Assembly (NCBI GenBank): GCA_043762265.1
Contig: JAYUMV010000156.1
Location: forward strand, 1-8,219
Length of the DNA stretch: 8,219 bases
Origin: JANXLO01 sp043762265
GTDB lineage: Bacteria; Armatimonadota; Chthonomonadetes; Chthonomonadales; Chthonomonadaceae
Direction of reading: 5' to 3'
A program made the position numbers and the translations under genes. The notes under the pieces were generated by a model, which searched no databases, was not told the origin of the DNA, and saw only the letters and a program-made list of their open reading frames with translations. Below, in pieces: positions 1 through 5,833 of this stretch (its first letter is position 1; each line of letters starts with the position of its first letter).

Positions 1-752
1 AGGGAGTGTTTCGGTGCGCCGAGGGCTAGCAGATAGAGAAACGAGGCTTCGTCGTACTGCTGCCAGCGCGCGTCCAGAAATCCCGATGACGGCTTCCAGC
101 CCATGCGGAGCGGCACGTCGATAGGCTCGTGATGTTGTCGTGCCTGCATCCACGGCCAATCGATACGCGCATAAAGCGCCTCCGCGCGTTGCGCGACCTC
201 GCCGCCGAAATACTGTCCGGCGGTCAGCGCACCCAGAATCAGCAGTGCGGTATCGATGGAAGAGATTTCAGACTTCCAAACGCGCTGACCTGAGTGCAGA
301 TCGACAAAATGGTAGAGAAATCCGTGCTGATGTGCCATCTTCGATTCGACAAAGCGGAGGGTGAGGAGCGCGCGGGCGATGCCGGACGCAGGGTCGATCC
401 ATCCTCTTTCTGCGCCGATCACCAGGGCGGAAAGCATATAGCCGGTGGCGGCGATGGAGGCCACATTATACGAATCGGGAGGGGCGTCGAGCAGATTGCG
501 GGCGCGGTCTTTGGTCAGACCCGTAATAGGCGACGTCTCTTCCCAGAAGAAGCTGAATGCCTGATGCGCCGTCGTATCCCAAAGCTGTCGAAGCGCGGGA
601 TCCTGCGGATGCCGCACGTCCTGTACGGGAAGGCGCGCCTCCTGAGGCAGAAGATGTTCCAGATCAGAGGCATAGGCGACCGCCGCTGTGGCGAACAGCG
701 AGACGCAGGAGCCGACGACCGTGCGGCGAGTCAGTTTTTCGATAGTTGGCAT
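1..752 (-). CDS. Exported glucoamylase-like glycosidase (PF10091 / GH144-type), N-terminal part; runs off the left edge
   Basis: The minus strand is open from an ATG at 752-750 to the window edge (250 codons plus two bases), so the C-terminus is missing. The protein opens with an export signal: a twin-arginine stretch (LTRRTVVGS, residues 7-15), a hydrophobic core, and an AYA cleavage site near residue 28. A Tat route is possible and Sec cannot be excluded. The mature part carries the hallmarks of the glucoamylase-like family (PF10091, including GH144 endo-beta-1,2-glucanases): FSFFWEETSPITGLTKDRA at 66-84, SIAATGYMLSALVIGAERGW at 99-118, HGFLYHFVD at 143-151, and the acidic motif SEISSIDTALL at 161-171 with Glu162 and Asp167. 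The family acts on beta-glucans or related glycosides in the periplasm or outside the cell; the substrate here is unknown. An in-frame stop about 50 bases upstream and no other ATG support this start, although the ribosome site is weak. Family recognition is from motif memory. Confidence 0.85.
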   Translation of the reverse strand, partial: MPTIEKLTRRTVVGSCVSLFATAAVAYASDLEHLLPQEARLPVQDVRHPQDPALRQLWDTTAHQAFSFFWEETSPITGLTKDRARNLLDAPPDSYNVASIAATGYMLSALVIGAERGWIDPASGIARALLTLRFVESKMAHQHGFLYHFVDLHSGQRVWKSEISSIDTALLILGALTAGQYFGGEVAQRAEALYARIDWPWMQARQHHEPIDVPLRMGWKPSSGFLDARWQQYDEASFLYLLALGAPKHS

Positions 753-783
753 AGAAAGAATTTCCGTGGAGGAACAGAATAGT

Positions 784-822
784 TCCTCTATTGTAACCTA
801 GAGACGGCGCAGATCCGTCTGC
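784..822 (-). promoter_or_regulatory. Possible promoter and operator-like palindrome for the glycosidase gene
   Basis: Read on the minus strand, 795-790 is TACAAT, one base from the sigma-70 -10 consensus, which would give a leader of about 30 bases before the ATG at 752. No good -35 hexamer lies at the right distance. Immediately upstream, AGACGG (802-807) and CCGTCT (815-820) form an inverted repeat around a 7-base centre, where an activator or repressor could bind. The placement is suggestive, but both elements are short and could be chance. Confidence 0.3.
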
Positions 823-886
823 AAAACGGCACATATTGAGAGACTCGCAGGAGACGGGCGGTCGTGTCGCGAATTGAAGAGGGCAG

Positions 887-904
887 GTGCGCTTGCGAGC
901 GCGC
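887..904 (+). other. Short GC-rich hairpin in the leader of the aldolase cluster
   Basis: GTGCGCT (887-893) can pair with AGCGCGC (898-904) around a TGCG loop, giving a 7-bp stem with one G-T pair that ends about 30 bases before the aldolase ATG. It could affect leader stability or translation, but short GC-rich stems are common by chance in such DNA. Confidence 0.25.
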
Positions 905-934
905 TTCCATTCGCCACCGACAAGGAAACCGACG

Positions 935-1699
935 ATGTCCACCTCTGACGAGATCCTGGAGCAACTGACCGCGCTCTCTCACTATCTGGGCGATCCCGCC
1001 CACGACCTCGCCATTCTTGGCGAGGGCAACACTTCTGCACGCCTCGATGAAGAGACGTTCTTTGTCAAGGCCAGCGGACATCAACTGGGAACCATCACCC
1101 CTGATGGTTTCTGCTCTGTCCTCTTCTCACGGGTGTTGCCCTCTTTCGAAGGCGCGGAACTCTCCGATAACGAGGTGAAGGAGACCCTGCTCAACTGCAA
1201 GGCCGATGGCGACGTCAACGTCATGCCCTCCGTTGAGACCTTCCTGCACGCCTATCTGCTCACCCTGCCGAACGTCCACTTTGTGGGACATACGCACCCG
1301 ACCGCCGTCAACGCGATTCTCTGCTCTCGCAATGCTCGCGAAGCCCTCTCCGGGCGTCTTTTTCCCGATGAGATCGTCTGTTGCGGCGTCGCACCATGCT
1401 TCGTTGAGTATACCGATCCCGGTATTCCGCTGGCCCGCCTGCTGAAGCAGCGCGTCGAAGAGTTCGCCGAAACGTACAATGAGTATCCGAAGGTGATTCT
1501 GATGCAGAACCACGGCTTTATCGCCCTGGGGAAGACTCCGAAGGATGTCCGGACCGTGACGTCGATGTATGTCAAGACCGCCCGTGTCCTGATCGGAACT
1601 TATGCCTTCGGCGGCCCGAACTTCATGACTCAAGAGGCCGTCAACCGTATTCATACCCGCCCCGACGAGCACTACCGCCAACGTCAGATCGGGAAATAG
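935..1699 (+). CDS. Class II aldolase/adducin-family protein
   Basis: A 254-residue protein of the class II (metal-dependent) aldolase fold, whose members cleave or epimerise phosphorylated sugars such as fuculose-1-P, rhamnulose-1-P and ribulose-5-P. Visible motifs are GEGNTSAR (29-36) and KASG (45-48), typical of the phosphate/substrate pocket; SVET (99-102) with a likely catalytic Glu101; and the zinc ligands in GHTHP (His119, His121) and QNHG (His193). The length matches stand-alone family members. The ATG at 935 is chosen over an in-frame GTG at 887 because AAGGAA (922-927) sits 7 bases before it and the upstream 16 residues look unrelated to the fold. The gene is first in a tightly spaced rightward cluster, with a dehydrogenase starting 16 bases after its stop. 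The substrate cannot be read from sequence; the neighbours suggest a ketose or deoxyketose phosphate. The family call is firm and the specific reaction is open. Confidence 0.9.
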   Translation: MSTSDEILEQLTALSHYLGDPAHDLAILGEGNTSARLDEETFFVKASGHQLGTITPDGFCSVLFSRVLPSFEGAELSDNEVKETLLNCKADGDVNVMPSVETFLHAYLLTLPNVHFVGHTHPTAVNAILCSRNAREALSGRLFPDEIVCCGVAPCFVEYTDPGIPLARLLKQRVEEFAETYNEYPKVILMQNHGFIALGKTPKDVRTVTSMYVKTARVLIGTYAFGGPNFMTQEAVNRIHTRPDEHYRQRQIGK

Positions 1700-1715
1700 A
1701 GGAGAACGTAGAACC

Positions 1716-3479
1716 ATGAGCGACGTGACACTGGAAACCTACAAGGCGGCAAAGACGCCCCTGCCGAAGACAATGCTGCGCTGGCACCTCTATGGAGCCG
1801 GACTGGAGAATATGGGCCGTGACGAGAAGCCCGAAGAGGTTGTTGTGCCCTCCTATGGCACGGGCGAGTTGCTGGTGCGTCAGGACGCCTGCGGCCTCTG
1901 CTTCTCGGACACGAAAGTCATTGGATTGGGGCCGAACCATCCCCGAATGACCGGGCGCGATCTCTCCAAAGACCCGGTGACGCTGGGGCACGAAGTCTCC
2001 TGCACGATCGTTGGAATCGGTGAGGAGTTGGTGGGACGCTTCGAGATCGGCCAGCGCTTTGTGGTGCAGGCTGACGTCTTCTATCAGGGCAAAAGCATGG
2101 CCTACGGCTACGCGATTTCGGGCGGTTTGGCGGAGTACAGTGTCATCCCAAAACAGATCATCGATGGCGACGAAGGCTGCTACCTGCTGCCGCTTCGCCC
2201 CGATACCGGCTATGTCGAGTCCGCCCTGACCGAGCCCTGGGCCTGTGTCGTCTCCGCTTATGCGCAGTCGCATCGGAACGGGCTTCTGGACGGGGGCGAT
2301 CTGCTCGTGATCGCTGCGGACGACGTGGCGGAGGGCGGCTACGACTGGACGCAACTCTTCCTGGACGCACAGCCGTACAATGTGACGATCGTGAATGTGA
2401 AAGGGACGCTCCGGGAGGAGATTCTCGGATCTCTGGGCGCAACGGAAGATATTACCGACATCGCCGATCTGTCGGTGTCGGAGGATCACCAGGACTGGGA
2501 CGATCTGGTCTGCAACGCCTCCAGCCAGTATTACAACGACATTCTGGTGCTGGGCGATGTCGCGCCGGAGATCATCGAGCAGGCGGCTACCCTGCTGGCG
2601 AACCACGGCATCATGAACTTCGTGCGGACGACCCCGATCCCGCGCAAACTCTCTCTCGATATCGGGCGCATCCACTACAACTGGCACTACTACCTGGGTA
2701 CCACGACGACCGATCCAGCAAAGGCCTATCCCGAAACACGTCTGGCGGATCTTCAGGCGGACGGCAAGACCTGGATCATCGGCGCGGGCGGCCCTATGGG
2801 CCAGATGCACGTGCAACGCGCCATACAGCACAAGAGACCTCCGCGTTTGCTGGTCGCGACCGATGTCGATGTCGTGCGCTTGCAGAGCGTCAAAGATCGC
2901 TTTGGTAAGACGGCGGAAGAGCGCGGCATCCAACTCGTTACTCTGAACCCCAAGGAGATGGGCACGGAGGCGTTCAACGCGGAGTTGACGCGGCTGAGCG
3001 AAGGCACCGGCTTTACCGATATTCTCTCGATGGTGCCGGTGGCGGCGCTGATCGAGCATGCGGCGGACTATCTGGCGGAGGGCGCCTGGTTCAACATCTT
3101 CGCGGGCGTCGCGCGTGGCACGATGGCGAACCTGGACGTGAACGCGATCCTCCAGCGCCGGGTGCGCTACCTGGGCAGCAGCGGCTCCTCGCTCTCGGAT
3201 ATGCGCGAGACCCTGGCGCGTGTGGAGAGCGACGAACTCTCGACCAACGCTTCGCTCGCCGCCATCGGCGGCATGGAGGCGGCTAAGGTCGGCCTGCAGG
3301 CGGTCAAAGAGGGCTGGTTCCCCGGCAAGACTCTCATCTTCCCGCTCATCCACGATCTGCCCCTCACGCCGCTCGCGGAACTCCAGGAGAAACTTCCGAC
3401 CGTCTACGCCAAACTCAAAGACGGCCAGTTCTGGACTCAAGAGGCCGAAGAGGAGCTGCTGCGCCTGAAACTGGGCTAA
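1716..3479 (+). CDS. SorE-like zinc-type alcohol/polyol-phosphate dehydrogenase with duplicated cofactor-binding domain
   Basis: A 587-residue medium-chain dehydrogenase (MDR), far longer than the usual 340-430. The N-terminal catalytic domain (about 45-190) shows CGLCFSD (59-65; Cys62 a zinc ligand), GHE (91-93; His92, Glu93) and TEPWACV (172-178; Glu173). The four-cysteine structural-zinc lobe of many MDRs is absent. Two Rossmann-like modules follow. The first (about 193-350) starts with LLVIAADD (196-203) and lacks the glycine loop. The second (about 351-500) has the canonical IIGAGGPMG (354-362). The second module and the C-terminus (IGGMEAAKVGL...GKTLIFPLI) resemble L-sorbose-1-phosphate reductase SorE and E. 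coli YggP as remembered, so an NAD(P)H-dependent ketose-phosphate/polyol-phosphate conversion is likely. AGGAGA (1700-1705) lies 10 bases before the ATG and 16 bases separate it from the aldolase stop, so the two are probably co-transcribed. The MDR call is firm; the SorE function is inferred. Confidence 0.85.
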   Translation: MSDVTLETYKAAKTPLPKTMLRWHLYGAGLENMGRDEKPEEVVVPSYGTGELLVRQDACGLCFSDTKVIGLGPNHPRMTGRDLSKDPVTLGHEVSCTIVGIGEELVGRFEIGQRFVVQADVFYQGKSMAYGYAISGGLAEYSVIPKQIIDGDEGCYLLPLRPDTGYVESALTEPWACVVSAYAQSHRNGLLDGGDLLVIAADDVAEGGYDWTQLFLDAQPYNVTIVNVKGTLREEILGSLGATEDITDIADLSVSEDHQDWDDLVCNASSQYYNDILVLGDVAPEIIEQAATLLANHGIMNFVRTTPIPRKLSLDIGRIHYNWHYYLGTTTTDPAKAYPETRLADLQADGKTWIIGAGGPMGQMHVQRAIQHKRPPRLLVATDVDVVRLQSVKDRFGKTAEERGIQLVTLNPKEMGTEAFNAELTRLSEGTGFTDILSMVPVAALIEHAADYLAEGAWFNIFAGVARGTMANLDVNAILQRRVRYLGSSGSSLSDMRETLARVESDELSTNASLAAIGGMEAAKVGLQAVKEGWFPGKTLIFPLIHDLPLTPLAELQEKLPTVYAKLKDGQFWTQEAEEELLRLKLG

Positions 3480-3537
3480 TAGGTGTAGAATACCGAGGGC
3501 CGAGAACGATTGACAGTCGGACAGGGAGGCAAAGATC

Positions 3538-4719
3538 TTGGCAAGGCAGACCAAACCGTCCGAAATGAATATGTTGTTCAATGCCCTCGGCTGCAAAAGT
3601 TCGGAGAGACGTTACCGCGCGTTGCTGGAGGCGCAGGAACTGACGCCAGAACAGTTGACCGCACTGGCGGAAAGAGGCTCTGTCGGGGCAGTTCTGCTGC
3701 TATTAGAGAAAGCGGAAGGCGAGCAGTGTAATCGTCTGCTCACACTGCTCCTGCGACTGCTTCCTGACCTTCGGGCGGACGATGCACGTGAGTGGAACGC
3801 TCGGCAACGGGAACTCTTTCTGCGGGGCTTGAGAGCCTGGCACAAAAACACGGAACTGGCCTCCGTTCTCCTGCAAGCCATGCCAGTGATCGGAGGGACA
3901 TGGGCGCTGGAGTCGGTAGAGCGTCTGGCAAAACTAAAGCATTGGAACCCTCAGCGATTGCGCGCCAACTACACGAAAGTGCGCAGAGAGACGCTGCCCT
4001 GGCAAGGACGATTGCAGGACGATTTGCAACCGACTCCGGCGGGAAATCCTGCTCCATTCTTGAAAGGCACGGCATTAACCACTATGAGAGCCGATTTCCC
4101 AACGATATTGGATTCGCCAGCGGAGACGTATGCCGAAGGATTACGATTTTTTCGGGGAGAAGGAATGATTCAAGACACCTTACGCCGTCTGATCGCCGAT
4201 TTGGAAGCGTACCATATCGCCTATAATGTTATCGGGGCGGTTGCACTCAACCAGCATGGTTATCGTCGATTTACCGAATATATTGACCTTTTGTTGACTG
4301 CGGAAGGCCTGGGAAAGTTTCAAAACGAGTTGCTCGGACGAGGTTATCGCCCGGCCTTTAACGGGGCAATGAGGAAGTTTCGCGAAACGACACAGAACGT
4401 TCCCATCGAGATTATCACGAGCGGCGAGTATCCGGGGGACGGCAAGCCGAAATCTGTGCGGTTTTATGATCCGGGAGAGCATTTTGTCGTGATCGATGGC
4501 ATTAAGACGGTGGATCTGGTTCATCTGGTGGAACTGAAACTGGCTTCGGGAATGACCGGGCTCGCAAGATTGAAAGATCTTGCGGATGTGCAGGAGCTGA
4601 TTCGTGTACGGCAACTGGACGTCGCGTTTGCCGATCAACTGGATCCCTTTGTTGCCGACAGATATCGCGAACTCTATGCGGAGGTCGCGGCAGCAAACGC
4701 ACAAGAAGAGCGAGAATAG
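3538..4719 (+). CDS. Helical-repeat protein with C-terminal nucleotidyltransferase-like domain (active site probably degenerate)
   Basis: A 393-residue cytoplasmic protein with no signal peptide or membrane segment. The TTG start is chosen because GGGAGG (3524-3529) lies 8 bases upstream; the first in-frame ATG (3565) has no ribosome site. Residues 1-150 are almost all alpha-helical with Leu-rich stretches such as AVLLLLEKAE and LLTLLLRLL, suggesting HEAT-like helices. Residues 213-385 resemble the nucleotidyltransferase fold (AbiEii/MNT/Cas-independent family members): VIGAVALNQHGYRRFTEYID (231-250), an acidic PIEII strand (289-293; Glu291), and a C-terminal KLASGMTGLARLKDLADVQE helix pair (334-353). 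The usual active-site pair Asp-x-Asp appears as Tyr248-Ile-Asp250, so metal binding and catalysis are doubtful. It sits 58 bases after the dehydrogenase and 39 before the SDR, interrupting an otherwise metabolic cluster, and looks AT-richer in codon use than its neighbours, hinting at separate origin. Function is unknown; it may be a binding or regulatory protein. Confidence 0.75.
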   Translation: MARQTKPSEMNMLFNALGCKSSERRYRALLEAQELTPEQLTALAERGSVGAVLLLLEKAEGEQCNRLLTLLLRLLPDLRADDAREWNARQRELFLRGLRAWHKNTELASVLLQAMPVIGGTWALESVERLAKLKHWNPQRLRANYTKVRRETLPWQGRLQDDLQPTPAGNPAPFLKGTALTTMRADFPTILDSPAETYAEGLRFFRGEGMIQDTLRRLIADLEAYHIAYNVIGAVALNQHGYRRFTEYIDLLLTAEGLGKFQNELLGRGYRPAFNGAMRKFRETTQNVPIEIITSGEYPGDGKPKSVRFYDPGEHFVVIDGIKTVDLVHLVELKLASGMTGLARLKDLADVQELIRVRQLDVAFADQLDPFVADRYRELYAEVAAANAQEERE

Positions 4720-4744
4720 CCTCTGTACTAAGGAGGCGATAGTA

Positions 4745-4792
4745 ATGAAGGAGATGACATGGCACGTTTGGAAGAGAGAGTGGCGATTGTGA
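4745..4792 (+). CDS. Candidate 15-residue Trp-rich mini-ORF overlapping the SDR start
   Basis: AAGGAGG (4730-4736), the strongest ribosome site in the window, lies 8 bases before an ATG at 4745. That ATG opens MKEMTWHVWKREWRL and stops at TGA 4790-4792. The ATG of the SDR (4759) lies inside it in another frame, with its own AAGGAG (4748-4753). The mini-ORF could be a translated leader that couples or attenuates SDR translation; three of its 15 residues are Trp. Alternatively, the strong site is simply a relic of an earlier start. No conservation evidence is available. Confidence 0.35.
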   Translation: MKEMTWHVWKREWRL

Positions 4793-5550
4793 CCGGGGCC
4801 GCGCAGGGTCTGGGCGAGGCGATTGCACGGCGGCTGGCGGCGGAGGGCTGCAAGGGAGTGGCTATCGTCGATATCAACGCGGAGAAGGCGCAGGCGACGG
4901 CGGAAGCCTTAATGCATGAGACCGGTGTGGCGATGATCGGCGTTCAGGCCAATGTCGCCAGTGAAGCCGACTGCGCGGCAATGGTCGAGCGCACCACGGA
5001 GAAATTTGGCCGACTGGACATCCTCGTCGCGAACGCCGGGATTTTGAAGGCGCACGACATCACCGAGTTTCCGGCGAATGAGTGGCGAGCCGTGATCGAG
5101 GTCAACCTGGTGGGTTACTTCCTGTGCGCGCAAGCGGCGGCGAAAGTGATGGTCGAACAGAAGCGCGGCAGCATCGTGCAGATCAACTCGAAATCCGGCA
5201 AGAAGGGCAGTTTTCGAAATAGCGCCTATGCCGCCAGCAAGTTCGGCGGGATCGGTCTGACGCAGAGCATCGCCCTCGATCTCGCTCCGCATGGAGTACG
5301 CGTCAACGCCGTCTGCCCCGGTAACTTGCTGGATGGCACGCTCTGGCAGCAGAGCCTCTACGAGCAGTATGCCCGCACCCAGGGCATCACCGCCGAAGAG
5401 GTCCGCCGCAAATACGAATCACAGGTGCCGCTCGGGCGTGGGTGTACTTACGAGGATGTCTGCAACGTAGTCACCTTCCTCGCCTCCGATGAGTCGAGCT
5501 ACATGACCGGCCAGGCGATCAACGTCACCGGCGGCCAAGAGATGCGCTGA
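4759..5550 (+). CDS. srlD: SrlD-like sorbitol-6-phosphate 2-dehydrogenase (SDR family)
   Basis: A 263-residue classical short-chain dehydrogenase, complete and of normal family length. It has the cofactor loop TGAAQGLG (12-19), Asp38 at the end of the second strand (NAD rather than NADP preference), NAG (92-94), and the catalytic tetrad Asn116, Ser144, Tyr157, Lys161 (YAASK). The stretches VNLVGYFLCA (115-124), QINSKSGKKGS (141-151), KFGGIGLTQSIALDLA (161-176), GNLL and the C-terminal TGQAINVTGGQEM closely match E. coli SrlD (glucitol-6-phosphate dehydrogenase) as remembered, including the unusual NSKSGK active-site loop and the VPLxRGCxYxDV segment. The predicted reaction is sorbitol-6-phosphate + NAD to fructose-6-phosphate + NADH. 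AAGGAG (4748-4753) is 5 bases before the ATG. It is the last gene of the cluster, with a strong terminator about 50 bases after its stop. The symbol rests on family likeness; exact substrate could be another polyol phosphate. Confidence 0.85.
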   Translation: MARLEERVAIVTGAAQGLGEAIARRLAAEGCKGVAIVDINAEKAQATAEALMHETGVAMIGVQANVASEADCAAMVERTTEKFGRLDILVANAGILKAHDITEFPANEWRAVIEVNLVGYFLCAQAAAKVMVEQKRGSIVQINSKSGKKGSFRNSAYAASKFGGIGLTQSIALDLAPHGVRVNAVCPGNLLDGTLWQQSLYEQYARTQGITAEEVRRKYESQVPLGRGCTYEDVCNVVTFLASDESSYMTGQAINVTGGQEMR

Positions 5551-5603
5551 CCGCCACAAAGTTCGCGGTTGTGAGTGAGGGGCCCATTACGGGAGAATAG
5601 AGG

Positions 5604-5633
5604 GGGCTGATCTTAACGGATCAGCCCTTTTTT
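5604..5633 (+). terminator. Strong intrinsic terminator of the aldolase-dehydrogenase cluster
   Basis: GGGCTGATC (5604-5612) pairs perfectly with GATCAGCCC (5619-5627) around a TTAACG loop, giving a 9-bp stem followed directly by six T (5628-5633). It lies 54 bases after the SDR stop and should end the transcript that carries the upstream genes, which makes the protease downstream a separate transcription unit. Confidence 0.92.
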
Positions 5634-5833
5634 GTGTGCAACGCCTTCCGCTAGCGTGGAACTTTCTTCTGCGCGAAGACATAAATGAGAGTAGCAGATC
5701 CCAGTACTGCCGTAGCGTTCGATCCCCCCGATTTCGCGTTACCCCCCCTTGCTCAGTCGCGCTGCGTATTCGTGCCGTACGCAGCGCGACGACGTGTTCT
5801 GCTATTCCATCTGACCGCTGAGGAGTTAAACCG
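5634..5833 (+). promoter_or_regulatory. Leader/promoter region of the protease gene
   Basis: This 200-base stretch between the terminator and the protease start must hold its promoter. No textbook sigma-70 pair is seen. TGGAAC (5657-5662) and CATAAA (5680-5685) with a 17-base spacer are a weak candidate, and the GGAACTT core resembles ECF-sigma -35 boxes. The region also holds two cytosine runs (5724-5729 and 5742-5748) and a perfect 13-bp inverted repeat (5756-5790). No convincing reading frame is present. Confidence 0.35.
5756..5790. repeat. Perfect 13-bp inverted repeat upstream of the protease
   Basis: GTCGCGCTGCGTA (5756-5768) and TACGCAGCGCGAC (5778-5790) are exact reverse complements around the 9-base centre TTCGTGCCG. 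No T-run follows, so it is not a terminator. It ends 43 bases before the TTG start, a position that suits an operator for a dimeric regulator or an mRNA hairpin in the leader. Confidence 0.75.

Noticed and set aside
294..782. A 162-codon plus-strand open frame near the left edge
   Set aside because: The opposite strand encodes a glycosidase with unmistakable family motifs; the plus-strand frame has no domain and no good ribosome site.
1631..3445. ACTCAAGAGGCCG occurring in both the aldolase and dehydrogenase 3' parts
   Set aside because: A 13-14 base match in coding DNA, in unrelated protein contexts and without flanking similarity, is best explained by chance and codon bias.
3510..3515. TTGACA, a perfect -35 hexamer before the nucleotidyltransferase-like gene
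   Set aside because: At 15-18 bases downstream there is no TATAAT-like -10, and the start would fall inside or at the gene's first codons. It is probably chance; transcription from upstream is the simpler view.
1641..3596. A 651-codon open frame on the minus strand opposite the dehydrogenase
   Set aside because: It lies wholly antisense to a gene with clear family motifs, is rich in Arg, His, Gln and Asp as expected from antisense high-GC codons, and has no recognisable domain.
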